A stretch of DNA of 64,000 nucleotides from Tenodera sinensis. Lineage: Eukaryota; Arthropoda; Insecta; Mantodea; Mantidae. This document shows positions 45,908-58,654 of the stretch, in pieces. The translations under genes were made by a program, and so were the position numbers. The notes below the pieces were generated by a model. That model was not told the DNA's origin. It saw only the letters and a program-made list of their open reading frames with translations, and did no database searches. How positions within the stretch are numbered: position 1 is the stretch's first letter; each line of letters begins with the position of its first letter. The DNA is taken from assembly GCA_030765045.1 (NCBI GenBank), contig CM060962.1, positions 167,326,194 through 167,390,193 on the forward strand, read 5' to 3'.

Positions 45908-46180
45908 CTAATGCTGGATTTCTGACAATGAAGTCATTAATCCTCTTGCTCTCCAATATTTTTCACTGATGGATGGGGCATTAGAAGTGGCCGGGCATAT
46001 TTGAAGGTGGTCTCGATCCATTTCCTCTTGCAGATCACATAGAGGACAGAGTGGTGAAGAATATATTCCAATTTTGTTTAAATGTTTTGCCAGACAATCA
46101 TGTCCTGTAATCAACCTGAAGGTTGCAACTGCTGTTTTTCGAGGATACTCAGGAATTACAGTTTTGAAATGTATACACAT
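45908..46180 (-). pseudogene. Non-LTR retrotransposon C-terminal fragment 2 (post-RNase H region)
   Basis: 90-residue minus-strand frame: TAVATFRLITGHDCLAKHLN, then KIGIYSSPLCPLCDLQEEMD and RDHLQICPA. The F-R-L-x-TGH-x-x-L-x-x-x-L-x-x-(I/F)-G-(I/L)-x-x-S-P-x-C-x2-C ... D/E-H-(L)-x-x-CP pattern is the C-terminal tail of insect I/Jockey-clade ORF2 proteins. Intact ORF2 is around ten times longer, so a 5'-truncated copy. It is unrelated in detail to the fragment at 38715, so at least two LINE lineages are present. Confidence 0.75.
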
Positions 46181-46289
46181 AGTAATGCCATCTACAATTT
46201 ATTTGTGAAGAGGAAAAGAACTACGTTTGTGAGAAAAACTGAATTATGCGATACCATAACACAGCTGAAGATACTGTGATGCAGCTGTG

Positions 46290-46720
46290 GGGTTCAGTTA
46301 TCGCGTATAACGCGCCGACCGAACGGGTGAAGAGGTAAATCGACGGAGAAGTTCTTCGTAATATGTAAACACCAGAAGCGCTAATGAGAGATAACGAAAT
46401 TCTGACATTCTTTTGGAAGCTTCTTTTTCCCCACGTCTCGAACATTCTAGAACTCTCTTGGAAACTCCAGCAAGTATATAAGTGAACGTGGTTGCGAGTG
46501 AGTTAGTGAATGATACACCTTGTTGTTCTTATGCTGACATGAAGTGCTGGCAATTCAGTGTTTTCTACGAGCGAGGTTGTGACGTCAGTTGTGACATACA
46601 GTGAGTCTTGCTAATGCGATAAGAGAGGTCTTGCGTTCGACGCCTAAACGGGTGAAACGAAGGAAGAAAAGCTGCTTCGCTCGTGTTTCATTACGACGCT
46701 ATATCGCGGGAAAAAGTAAA
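46290..46720 (+). mobile_element. HSE-bearing element, copy 2 (best promoter)
   Basis: A cluster of GAA/TTC modules includes a perfect three-module heat shock element GAACATTCTAGAA (46440-46452). TATATAAG follows at 46475-46482, then a GAGTGAGTTAGTGAATG leader, ACAGTGAGTC, and the block GTCTTGCGTTCGACGCC with GGGTGAAACGAAGGAAG (46631-46668). The last block is shared with copies at 10120 and 61020. No coding frame. Inferred: a solo LTR or the 5' region of a retroelement driven by a heat-shock-type promoter. Confidence 0.65.
46440..46482 (+). promoter_or_regulatory. Perfect heat shock element plus TATA box
   Basis: GAAcaTTCtaGAA (46440-46452) meets the nGAAnnTTCnnGAAn consensus exactly. TATATAAG begins 23 bp downstream of the last module. 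Confidence 0.6.
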
Positions 46721-46876
46721 GTCACAACAATCTTATACATATATAGCGCCTGAGATTTAATCATGTCCGCCCCATTTCGTTCATTAACATCAAATATTTG
46801 AATTCAACGGGCTGAGACGATCACGAAGCCATCAATGGCAATTTGCTTACCTATAACACAAGCCTTTGCACGTCTT

Positions 46877-47238
46877 GATTTGTAATACCGGCGGCGACGT
46901 GGTCGAGCGGTTAGACCGTACGCCTATCACCAAGGTTCGATTCCAGGGGCCCGTATGTGGTATGTGGTGGACGAAGCGACGGGTTCTGCAGTTTACCCCG
47001 CCACTCATTACACCAATTGCTCCAGCATCATCTTTCCAGTCATCGGTTTCGCCTGCATTTCATATCATCCTCTCCTCATCATACCTTGTGCTGGGCTAAC
47101 CACCCGCAACTCTGTCCGGTACATAGGTTCGTCTGCTCCCTGACAGGCGTCTGACCCTAGGCACTGGCTTGTAGTTCCTAGGGGTGTAAGCCCTCCATAC
47201 GGGGAGGGTAATTGGATAAAGAAGAAGATCTGTAATAC
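46877..47238 (+). mobile_element. SINE family B, complete copy with near-perfect TSD
   Basis: Element 46889-47226, flanked by GATTTGTAATAC (46877-46888) and GATCTGTAATAC (47227-47238). Head GGCGGCGACGTGGTCGAGCG with A box, B box AAGGTTCGATTCCAGG, GTGGACGAAGCGACGGG, GTGCTGGGCTAACCACCCG, CCTCCATACGGGGAGGGTAA, tail AAAGAAGAAG. Confidence 0.92.
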
Positions 47239-47239
47239 A

Positions 47240-49075
47240 TGGCCGTATTACAAATGTCCAAAATGTCTTAACACTAACGGTTTCATTTCAAATTTAATGT
47301 ACTTCCGAAGCTTCATCATTTTTAATTCGGAACTGTTGAAATTTTATAAGATTACGACAAAAGTTGGGTAGATCAAAACACCAAACACGAAAGGATTTTG
47401 AAACGCCGATGTGTTCAATTCAGCTAGTATATCACTCATTTGCCTTTGGAGCAGCGCTTCACTGTCAGACGACAAGAATCAAGGTCCGCAAGGTGTTTAC
47501 CTGTCACCAAGTCCGTCCTTTTCCATTACCTCACACCTCTTAACCATTACGTCAGCACGAAAACAAAGGAAACTTATATCTACTTCACACATTCTAACTA
47601 TTTACAATGCCGTTTCCAACTGTCGAACACACTATTTTTGTGGCGTCAAGACGTTCGTCATGTAATAGGGAATTTTTTCACAGTTTCTCACAGGATGCTC
47701 CGAGTTACCGTGAACACTAAAATCAGGTAACCGATGTTCTGCGCATTCGTCACTTTAAGGTAACACAAATAACCAAGCACGTAACATAACTTTTCAACTT
47801 ATTTAGCGTAAGGTTATGGTCAATACTAGAAACAAGAGAATCAATAAATACTTCATTCCAACACAAGCGATTATTTAATTTTGCTTCGAGACTGAAAATG
47901 CTTCCAGTATAAACAAGTCAGGATTTATAGCACCATAACATCATAATCATCACATCTCTGTAAAATCCATTTTCAAAATGGAAATATAGTCGGCGATCCT
48001 GGTCGTTTAAATTATACCGGATGGGAGGGGACTAATTACATTCCCTCCAGTATGTGCTTGATAGAAGAATTACAAACGAAAGGTATAATGGCGATTTCTT
48101 CTTTGGTCACAGATTCTTTTAATTAGATGTTTTATTCAACGAGAATATATGAAGATAATAGTTTGTTACTTGTAAAATGAGTAGAGTAAGCTGTTTCTGA
48201 CATGGTATCAATATTAACCATGTGACATTACACTGGGTTTTTAAATAATTAATCCTTAAAGGAATGTACCGAACAGGTTCTTGCAGACGTAATGTGACTG
48301 TAAACCTCAGCAACACTGCTAACAAATCAAGGTATGCCATGCTCTGAATCGGGTTCTGGACAAGAAAACATAGCCTAATCTCACTCAACTCCTTCATCTG
48401 AAGGAAGACTAGCGGTTTTGTTTTCCTCACGTCCCTTAATCCAAATAAAAACAACGAAAGAATGATATAATGTTTTGACGAAATAAGAAGTACAACTGGA
48501 ATTCTATTGGTCTACACTACAGCAAGGTAAATGGAAGCAATGCATACAACGTCCAACAAGAGCATAACGATGCCCCCCCCCCCCTCTTCTTTTCTCATGA
48601 CAAAAGGATGGTTTGGTTAATAACATTACAGAAGTATCAACTGGAAAAGTATTTAAGTTTAATGTTGAAAGAGCTGACACAATATCCCTAGATTGTGAAC
48701 TTAGGTTATAAAATACGTCATTGGAAGATTCACACAGACTTATTGGGAGACAGCAGACAGGAAACTCTTGTTTGTTTACGCTCAAGACACGCCACTGTGA
48801 AAATGAAACGCGTTGACGTGGTGTCCTCCAATTGTATTTGAAAGTAAAAGTGACACCCCAGCTACCATTTATCACCAAACCCTACAAAGTTGCTAGCGTC
48901 TCTGTTTTACGTTCTCGGAAAACCTAAAATATCTCCGCTTAAAATGGTCGTAGAAAAAGTTACAAAACGTGTTCCAAATAATAAAATCTATTACTGATTT
49001 AATTTAATGCAATAGGAATCCATCCGCCCGGTATGTAGATTTACAATTATCTAAGCCTGGTTCTAGATTTAGGAG
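47240..49075. other. Gene-free interval
   Basis: Minus-strand frames at 48119-48454 and 48504-48878 have no motif, and the second runs through a poly-C track (48573-48584). No gene recognised. Confidence 0.45.
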
Positions 49076-49379
49076 GAACAGGAGAGATGCGGAGGGGGTT
49101 CGGTAGTGGAGCCAGGCTTATTGTACCTATGCCCACAAGGGACACCCCAGGAGAGAGGAGAGAGGAGACACCGGGCGGCCAGATCCAGACCAACGGCACA
49201 GACATTGACAGAGCTCCCTAAAGTTTCCCAAGTTTAACATCTCGAAGTCTTTAAGTCTTCCGAGGCATCTTAGGGGACAACGAGGGACGCAAGGAGTTCC
49301 TGTGCGCGTATCATCCCTGCCAAGCTGCACCTAATGCCTTCGCTGACACTTGCGACCCTGAAAGAGCCAATGGGATGAA

Positions 49380-49580
49380 CGATAACTGAAATTATTAAGC
49401 GAAATGGAAGGACAGGAAATTCGGGGGCTGTAATTAACCTTCCCATCATTCACCTAGCGACCCGGGGAAACCCCTGAAAAACCCATGGATAAGGAAGATT
49501 CGGCTACGGGAATCGAACCCATGGCCTCCCGAATGCAAGCCTCACACTTTGCCGCGGAGTCATCTCGCTCGCTGGTTCTT
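49380..49580 (-). mobile_element. SINE family E, copy 6
   Basis: Minus strand head GCGAGATGACTCCGCGGCA (A box), CATTCGGGAGGCCATGGGTT then CGATTCCCGTAGCCG (B box), CCATGGGTTTTTCAGGGG, CCGGGTCGCTAGGTGAATG, and a CAGCCCCCGAATTTCC block. GC-rich sequence to about 49085 may be its 3' part or another repeat. Confidence 0.75.
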
Positions 49581-49584
49581 GATT

Positions 49585-52310
49585 TACTCTTCTATTAATA
49601 CTGCGGATAATAATATCCTTAAAGGTCTTCAAATGTAGCTAACTCAAATACCTAAGTCCTGCATTCTATTATGTTAATGATGCAGTTTTCAGTTGTGAGG
49701 TCAAAAAGTGTACCTATTGTGGATTAGCTGACGAAAGTCTTTGTAACATATCAGAAAACATCTACTGCAAAGACATTTACGTTCTAATATAAGAGTGTTT
49801 TGGGTAATATTTTAATGATGAGCTAATCACTAAGTTACTGGACTCTAAAAACAGTGAACGCGAGGGGGAGTCGTTTGCCAATAACGTGCCAAGCAGATTA
49901 AATGTTAAATCCATACAAAGTCGGATCAAGAAATTCTTAAAAGGTCGGGCAAACTTTTCCTTATCTAAAATACACACAGTGATTCCAGAAAGTATTCGTC
50001 TACACTTAAAAAAAGAAAACAAACAAACAAACTCCAATACTCAAATCAGCAGAGAGAAAATTCTAATTTTAGTAATATGCAGAAAGTAGAAAGGATATTG
50101 CACTTTACGTGTTCTAGTTGTTTTTCTTAACATTTTTCATGTTATCAGTTGTGCAATTTTTGAAGACTACTCCGATTTTTCCACCTTTTTCATATGTGGT
50201 ATCAGGTATTACTGAGGATCCGCACTAACCCATGTTGTTTTAAGTTAACAGATGTGTATCTCTGTTTAAATTATATATCCGATGTAAAATATAAAAAATA
50301 TTGCCCTGCTTGATGCATATAAAGTAAATAATATTGTAAACTCCACAAATTAAACAGTTGAAAAATCTGTGCAATTCAAGCTTAGCCATCAAGTGTGCGT
50401 TTCCAACCCACCTAAAATGGAATCAAAACGTCCGTATTTCAAACGATTTGTTACAAATTCAGAAATATAGAACACAAGTGGTATATTAAATGCTTAGTAC
50501 GAAAAGAGGATACTGCTGTGACTATTGTAATGAACTTATTTTACAGGCGTAAACATAACACAAGGTTGACTTTCCAAGTTCCGGTTGGGAACCATGAAAA
50601 CAACGAAAACTAATCAAAGGTTATTAAAGGCACTATTAATCAAAAGGCGGCATTTGCGATAGAAACAGTATTGTTTCCTAGAATATCCAATAATGTATCA
50701 GTAACCGTTTTGAGATTTTCTCAAATGAACTATGGTAAAGTAGAATCCCACTGTCACATGACTAAACCCTGTTTCTTAGTATAACCTTGTCCCGCTAACA
50801 TGTATTCTTCCGCGTTGCGTTTCCTTCCCCTTTTCCATTGATTGGCTCATGCGTGCCTTCGAATGATGTCAACAAGACGTGTGCAATGCAAGGATAGGCG
50901 ATATAAACACTCTTCACGTGCTTTCGTCATCCTGAGAGCCAGGTATAAACCGAAGGATCCTCTACCTGATTACATTCCAGATAAATTAACTCCATTACCT
51001 AATATATTTAATTCATTCGAATATTATAATGTAAATTTGACAACTATCCTCGTATATATAAATGATACTGTTAAACAGAGAACTATTTTGCTTTACAAAT
51101 TGGTACTAGTGTTAACTATTCAATTGGTTTTATAGGGATTGGTAAATGACCGGTTTACTCCAAAACTATTCAAGACAGCTAAATTGCATTTTAGAATTCG
51201 ATGTGGATCTGCTTTGTTATTAATAACATGGTTGGTTATGCTTTAAGAATAATGCTCTTGCATGCCAAACAATGGATTTTTTCATTAAGTATATAACTCT
51301 CTTCTTTGATCAACATACTTTAGGGAGTAACAGATCCGTGTACTTATTAGGCAAATATTTACATTCTGTGAAAATTTCAGAGTGATACCTTCAACATTTT
51401 CTGGTATAATGGACCATGAATATAATAGATTTAACATTGGCGAGATAAAGGTTTTTAACATAAAAGTTCTTAAAATATGCATGCATTTATGCTATAAGAA
51501 GTACGAAAATATGACCTAAAACATAAAACAAAAAACGAAAAGAATACATTTACTTTTAATAGTGACAGATGAATAATTCACACCTTTCTTAACCGTCATT
51601 TTCATCAGAGTTGTACTGGATAAGGACATGGAAGAGAAAACGAAACATCTGCAAGCACAGCCTTATACTCGTACTTGGAGAAACTTCTTTCTACATCAAA
51701 TAATGTAATCGGATCAAACTTGAAATAAGGAAAATCATTAGCAGAAAGTTGTGGTTTATTTTATCGACTTCTACTTCTTTGCTACAAAGAATTTAACCAA
51801 TGTTATATTCTAGGATTTCTTTCTATCACACGACGTAATTTTTGCGTAACCTTGTTAGCTGCTTTGCCCTGTGCACTCGAATACTGATTTTCAGTTTCCT
51901 TCACAATGCGCCATAGAAGTTTCACGTCCACAGTTTCAAGGCAGTGGTGGATCATAATATTACAGAAAAATTTTGCCTAAATTGCTCAACATGTTGATTG
52001 AAAACAATTGCTGCACATTTTTTTTATTGAAGATGGATCGCTTTCGTCAAATTTACTGAAAATTGTCTCATTCTTATTGTAATTTATGCAATAATAGTTC
52101 GCAGCATCAAGCGAAGTCCCCCAACATGTTTCAATGTTGTTGATTTCTTAACCTCTCGGGGGGGGGGGGGGGGGGGGGGAGGGGAGAGGCTAAGAAATCA
52201 TGTTTAGAAAAATATCTAAAGTGTTAAATACTACACAAAACATGGCTAAAAGAATATTCTTATTCGTACATTTGGCTAAAATATGACCTAACACTAAAAT
52301 GTGGTCAAAT
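49585..52310. other. Long gene-free AT-rich interval
   Basis: A frame at 50842-51135 has a TATA-like GATATAAAC inside it and no protein motif. A 22 bp poly-G run lies at 52158-52179. No gene recognised. Confidence 0.45.
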
Positions 52311-52319
52311 ATGCATTGA

Positions 52320-52865
52320 CATGACCAACTAGCTGAAATACCCGGCGTTGCCGGTAGTTGGACGATTTTATCCCTACAAATTTTAGAGTTAGGTTGGATA
52401 TTATAAAGAACATAAAACAAACAAAATAACTAAAAACATCGGGAAAAGACTATGCAAGGGCACTGGCGAAAAACCCCAAGTACCATAGGTAGAAAAGCAA
52501 TTACAGAAAGCTGTGTGAATGTTAGACGTTGCATTTCTATTTCATATATATAGAAAATTGTATGAATTCTTTGTAAAAGAGGAAGAAGAGAGAGAAATAT
52601 GATTGTGTTTCATAAAATGAAAGTGAGTATAGAAAACCGTGTGAATGTAATTCGTTGCGTTTCTATTTCAATCATAAGAATTATATGAATTGTACGTTAA
52701 AGGGACAGTTGAGAATGACATGTGAGTGTTGCGTTGAATAGTAAAATGGGTAGTATACAAATAAACCTTCTCCATGAAGAAATACATATACGTGCCAAAT
52801 TTTGTGGTGATTGGTCAAGCGGTTTAGGAGAACAAACACACAACCATTCATTTATATGTATTATG
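52320..52865. mobile_element. Possible non-autonomous TE of the 'ACCCGGCGTTGCC' type
   Basis: Starts TAGCTGAAATACCCGGCGTT and ends near GTGATTGGTCAAGCGGTTTA then GGAGAACAAACACAC. Both phrases are familiar as the two end regions of a widespread arthropod repeat type. A related start occurs at 56087-56150 (TAGCTAAAATACCCAACAGT, TTTATCCCTACGACATTTA). Inside is a duplicated ~45 bp phrase (GTGTGAATGTTAGACGTTGC; GTGTGAATGTAATTCGTTGC). Confidence 0.4.
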
Positions 52866-52869
52866 ACCA

Positions 52870-53740
52870 TTAAAACTGATCCATTGTGTTCACAAATATT
52901 GGAAACGTACTTAAGTAATTTAGGTATGGAAAAATAAGCCAAGATAAAAATATGACATGTCACACAAATCCGAGCCCCACTAATTGATGAGGCTATGTCG
53001 AGGGGCCTAAAAATAAACGGAGTATCGCATAAACGTTATCATGTAACATTTTCGAATGCCATGGGAACATGGAGAATTGACGTTTCAGTTTATATTTGTA
53101 TTTGTGAAATAAATTCATTGAAGTAATCCCAGTAGTATTGCTTTGAGTTACCCGATCGCAGGTATTTGACAAAAGCATGCATTTTGTAAAACCCAAGTCC
53201 TTAAGGTGAATATAAATATGATATGACCATACCTTGGAAGCCTTGTTAAGTTTTAATCACCTCGTTAGAACGTCTTGTGTACTGGACCATGAGATATTTC
53301 ATAAGGTAGGTGAAGAGTTTCCTAGCTAATCAACTCATAGCACAACGGGAAGAAAACACTTCAAAGTTTTCGTAGTGTAGGTAATAAACGTAGAGGATGC
53401 AGTTATCCAAGCAGGAGCAAGAAAGATGGGGCCCTATGCAACCCCAATCAACCATTACCCTCGTTAGCACACATTTTCCGGTCTTTACTTTTTCAAGCCA
53501 AGTGTAACTATAGTAACCACACGGGGCTATCCATCAGAGAACCGCATTAACTTAATTATTACTCAAAAACAGCCCTTAACAGGTACCCGCTTTACTTCTA
53601 GAAATATTAGCTCGCATCAATTTATTTTCCTTGCGAAAAAGCTGAGAAAGGAAGTCAACAACTGCTGTAGGAAGGTTACTAAAACCCTACCACAAAATGG
53701 GGCTACTTTCACGCGATCGAGGGAACTACATATGTAGATG
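52870..53740. other. Gene-free interval
   Basis: No recognised feature. Confidence 0.5.
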
Positions 53741-53944
53741 GCTATGTTATAATAAGTCTGTTTCATTCACACGACTTTCACTGCTTACTCTTCCACAATC
53801 TACTCTTACAAAAGCTTATTCTTCTGCGTATTTCTTGTTAATTGACATAAACCTCCATTTTACAGCCGATGGCTTACTGTGTGTCAGACCCCGGGAGGAA
53901 GGATGAGATGAAAACACCCTACGCATCGCGCCAGAACGCATCAC

Positions 53945-54290
53945 AGGCAGGATTACAACTACGGTGGGTGCCTAACAGGTGCAGGCAGTTCTTCAGCCCA
54001 ACGGAATTCTAGGTCGCCACAGAGAGCCCGCCACTAGCCAGTCAGGTCCGGCTGATCAATCAGTCCCCCCTGAAAGTTTGGCCGGCCAACCACAGCGCCT
54101 TCCCTCAGCCGAGCACCGTATTTCCAGAATGCAAGCACCGCCGTAGCACAGCCTACCGGTGACCCGCTGACTCTTAGAACCTGGAAAGACCGGATAGAGA
54201 GAATGAAATGAACGGAACTGAAATGGGGGTTGTGGAGTAAATATCCTTCCCAGCATTCGCCTTAGTGATCCGAGAAAATGCAGATATCTT
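53945..54290 (-). mobile_element. SINE family E long form, copy 7 (head missing)
   Basis: Reverse complement of the body and 3' part of 20605-21010: GGCGAATGCTGGGAAGGATA, TTCATTCTCTCTATCCGGTC, GGAAGGCGCTGTGGTTGGCC, GGGGGACTGATTGATCAGCC. The tRNA-like head is absent. Confidence 0.72.
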
Positions 54291-54294
54291 CAAC

Positions 54295-56800
54295 AGAGAA
54301 TTTATTTAACATACTTATCTGTGGCATTAGCAGGTCAGAGATATCCGTTGTTATTGGCTCTGATGTTCAATATTTTGTAATCCTTTTAGAGAGGCATACT
54401 ACTGGTAGCGTATGTATATCAAGAGGGGGATATGTGTATCTGTTGTGCTTTTCCTGTGCACACTGGCGTCCTCTTTTACGTGCACAGTTCTAGATTATTC
54501 ACATATGAACATACCTATAACTTGGAGCAATGTCTTCAAAATGGTAAGTTGGCTTCCCACATACCCACAATTCTTCCCCGATGCACCTCCGCAATATTTG
54601 CACATATCGCGTCAGACAGTGGGACTAAATTTTCTAATTCAAAATTTTCAGAGAAGTGTATATTAGTGACATTTTCTAATACTTAAGTAAACTTAAAATA
54701 AATTATGTAACTGAAGTTCATGTTATTACTTGCAGAAAAATACATTTTTGTTTGTATAAAGTTGTTAGTGTTAAAATTCCATTTCTTTTCAGCATAAATT
54801 ATTTTATGTGAGGCAATGATAAGGCTGTTACCAAATGCATATTGAATATTTAGATAATGCGTTTGAGATTATATATGCAAATTTACATATCAATCCGAGC
54901 AAAACTGAAATGTAAGGAATAAATTTCATTCAAAATGCAAAACTGATAAAGAAAAGCACCAGTGTGGGTAAAATAAAGCGCACGGGTGACACACGTGTCG
55001 CTGGGCTTTTAAAAATGGACGAACGGGAAAAGTATTTGGCCAAAATCATTCACAGGTGTCTAGGGAATATGTATATGATATAATTAAAGCACTGAAATGT
55101 CTTTCACCTAAAAAGTTGTCTTAGGGTCCCTAACACAAACCATTGCTTGGTCGAACAACAAAAGCACAACGCTCCACACAATCCCCTCCTTGCTGTGTAC
55201 GCGCCCACTGAGAAGGTCGGTAAAATGCCACCTGAGGTTCTGAGATGGCATATGTGGAATCAATGATGCTTTCAACGAAGTGTGTGATAAAGCTATTTCT
55301 GCCAAGATGTTCATCTCAATCAACTTGAAGTAGACATATGTATATAGACATGTATATAGAATATAAAAATAAGCTATATGAAATAAAGATAGCAGGTATA
55401 GAAAGTGCTGTGAATGTAACACATTCGCAATGCAGGTACGTGTTCTGGCAGAGCTAGATACAGCTCAACTGAATTGCGAAGTTGCAACGGAAAAGAGCAC
55501 TACAATGCACAGAAAATGAAAACGGATACTGGATGGTACTTATACACTGGTTAAACTTTGCTGTCGGGCACGCTCGACTTATAGCTATTGTTTTCCGGAA
55601 ACTGAGGAACTCCATGCCAAATCAAGCCTTAAATTGGACGTTTTTCACTACTGTAATGGTGCACAGTAGTAGTTTTTGGTCCCTCTATCTTATGAATGTG
55701 ACCCTTCATATCCACTCTATGTAGTTCTACTCGATCCCAAACTTACGCAGGAAAGACGTAATGATCGTTATACAGAGCTTTTTATCAACTTTTTAATGCC
55801 TGTATGATCCCAATGTATTCTCTAAGTGCACCGACTACCAGTGGTGATAGAGCATTTGGGACCCTATTCCATGAAAGGTTTCATGTCGATTCAGGACATA
55901 ACCACAAAATTAAATTCTGACAAAGGATGAAACCAAACTTCAATCGAAACCACAAATCACATTAAACAGGACAAATGCATAAATTAATCACCTTATGGTT
56001 CCAATGAAAACGTCATATCAAAACGTTTGGCGGTTTTTTCATAGGTAAATCCCACAAGAGGTTATGAGTTTATCGATAAATCATAGCTAAAATACCCAAC
56101 AGTGCCCGTGGTTTGACTGTTTATCCCTACGACATTTAACCGTAGGTTTCACTTGCCCAATAGCCTTGCATTTCTTTGGAGGCATTACACAAGACACGTA
56201 AAGAGTTAATTAAAACTCTCAGTTCAGTCTAAAGACATAAGTTATGTATAATAAAAACACAGAGAAAATACTATACAATACCACTGTTGAACCATCACAA
56301 ATACCATGGTTTGTAATGATTATTTCTCGTTAATGCAACTGAGTGACCTATGTTGTCACATTCGGACAACCTCGTTGCTATTTGTAGCGAAAATCTCATT
56401 GGGAAGACACAATAGCAGTTTAAGTAATGTCAACATAACCTTGTTTATTCTCAGTAACCAACATACAAAAAACCATTAAGAAATCACAAGAAAGTAAAAA
56501 CAAAACAAGAGTACTCCATGATCGATGTCAGAGGAGATCAACGAATATTCTTTCTTCTCCCTGTTCCTTTGTTATTTTGTGCGGCCGTGAAAACGTAAGT
56601 AATTATTGTTATATAGACAATATTAGAGATATTACGATTATGGTTGGCAAACATAAAGATGGTCTTGCGATCTTTAGTAGACACTACATAATATTAAATA
56701 ATTATGTAAAATGGAGTGGAATTTCGACAGGGCTTCCTATTTGAAAACCTACCAGTTTGCCGTCCCGCACAACACACTAAGCGTTTTCGGTGTTTTTGGA
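54295..56800. other. Long gene-free AT-rich interval
   Basis: A diverged family A head may lie at 55310-55430 (minus) and a possible TE start at 56087-56150. No gene recognised. Confidence 0.4.
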
Positions 56801-56805
56801 AGATC

Positions 56806-56810
<5 letters not shown>

Positions 56811-56878
<68 letters not shown>
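56811..56878. repeat. (CA)n microsatellite
   Basis: Pure CA run, ~68 bp, not within a recognisable family A copy. Confidence 0.98.
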
Positions 56879-56879
<1 letters not shown>

Positions 56880-56884
56880 GAACT

Positions 56885-57500
56885 CGTGCTTCTGGTTGCA
56901 CACAATGTAGGCGCAATCAACACTAGTTCAATTCAGATATCGCTGTGTACCTAGAACTATTTACTGATGTGCTGATTCGTTGTGATGAGCTGGTGGACGC
57001 ACTGCAGATTTACTAGAATGTAAAAGAACTCCCGGCACAGCGGGGACGCTGATATGATTCTCGCAATTGACAGCGTCGTTAACAAACAAAATATGCATTG
57101 TTATTTTCCACTATCTTAACGATGTGTCTGTGAAGAAAGTAATTGTTCGGTTTCGTAACTGTTAACTGCATCTGATTATATGAAGCGGAACAATTCCTGT
57201 GTTCTTGTTGCACCTGAATTTATAAATCAGTGTAAATGGTATATTGTAATTCTTCCATTTGATTTCTTGTAACTAGATGTGGATAAAAGCTTACTTTTCA
57301 GTATCATGTCCGACCGCTCCAGTTCTAGTTAAATGCCCAACTCCTCCCTTTGTCAACGTCAACCTCCCCCTTCCTTCTTAGTGAATATTTCCAGCAACTT
57401 GACTAATTTGATCGATTGCGCTCATCTTTTGAGGTGAAGTACCTGGAGTCACACTGCCATGGAGTTAAGTATCATGCATGTAATCATAACAATTTATTTA
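56885..57500. other. Gene-free interval
   Basis: No recognised feature. Confidence 0.5.
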
Positions 57501-57504
57501 ACGC

Positions 57505-57665
<161 letters not shown>

Positions 57666-57711
57666 TTGTTGTTTCTAAGTGTTGATGGGTCAAAACGGAT
57701 TATACAACACT

Positions 57712-57775
57712 TTTAGTAGTGTTTAACGCCCGTTCTTACTACATACGCACCACAAGCGATGGACACTGCTTGAAC
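57712..57775 (-). mobile_element. SINE family D, 3' tail fragment
   Basis: TAGTAGTGTTTAACGCCCGT and TACTACATACGCACCAC match the D tail. Same truncation type as 16160. Confidence 0.65.
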
Positions 57776-58141
57776 CTACATGCAATGACATGTTGGGGAA
57801 AGGAATTTTGGAAAGGGCGGTGGATGTGCAGCCAGCTAATTTGAAATTATATGCAGGGTTACAATAAGATGTAGGGTAGCCACTAAGAGATATCTAAAAG
57901 GGACAATACAATAGAACTTGAATTATATGTGACAGATTGAACTATTTACCTATACCATTCATAAATGTATACATTAACATTATTTTGTAAGCTGTTGCAC
58001 TATATGATTATATACATTTTCAATGTGTCAGAAACAAAACTAGTATAACACACCTTTCATGTAATGTTTCCTCCACCTGTGGAGAAATGCATTAAATCTA
58101 ACTCCTCCACAACTGTATACATGAATTTATAACTTTACTGC

Positions 58142-58346
58142 TCGCAAAAGTTAAAGGCATGTGAACGCTGGCCAATGCTCAAGCGGAGCGCTGTTGCCAA
58201 GCGTAGTGCGTGTACCGGCAGAGGTTCTGTACTTAAGAGCGCGTGAGATGCATGTACCACATTCGGCAGCGCAGTAGGAGAGGCAAGCTTAGAATTCGTT
58301 GGAGTCTGCAGTACGGGTCGCCTCCATATGCCTTTAACTTCTGCGA
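58142..58346. mobile_element. 205 bp TIR element with GC-rich core
   Basis: TIRs TCGCAAAAGTTAAAGGCATG (58142-58163, ending TG) and its reverse complement at 58325-58346, with two mismatches over 22 bp. The core has a CCAAT sequence and TACTTAAGAGCG. No TSD identified, so a MITE or foldback element. Confidence 0.65.
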
Positions 58347-58499
58347 AGATTATAAGATCTTGTACTCGAGGCATACTTAAGGATTTATTTAAACTGCAAG
58401 TTAATCCTGAGTTAGGCTCACTATTCGCAACTAGTGTACCGTATTGCGCTATGCATCCTGGAACGGCTGTGCCTGACCTTGCCCTGATGTCCGTGTGAT

Positions 58500-58650
58500 C
58501 GTAACCTGCAGTGTTCTTGTGGGACCGGAAAGGTACTGATGAGAACTAAGGAAACCCTGGAAAGAGCTCACGTTAAGGAGGTCAGTCCTGGCGGGATTTG
58601 AACCGTGGAATGTGAGCCTAACGCGTTACCACGCAGCCATTCCGCTCACT
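58500..58650 (-). mobile_element. tRNA-headed SINE fragment
   Basis: Minus strand: GGAATGGCTGCGTGGTAACG (A box), CACGGTTCAAATCCCGCC (B box), then CTTTCCAGGGTTTCCTTAG body. The body suggests relation to family E. Confidence 0.6.
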
Positions 58651-58654
58651 TTAT

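Noticed and set aside
48119..48878. Two adjacent minus-strand frames of 111 and 124 codons
   Set aside because: No recognisable motif, and one crosses a poly-C run encoding poly-Gly; likely chance frames.
50842..51135. 97-codon frame with nearby TATA-like sequence
   Set aside because: The TATA-like motif lies inside the frame and the protein has no motif; evidence is too weak.
53745..53880. Diverged family A head (also 5690-5870, 34705-34860, 55310-55430)
   Set aside because: Only scattered words match (CATTCACACGACTTTC, TACTCTTACAAAAGCTTATT); possible relatives but not secure enough to annotate separately.
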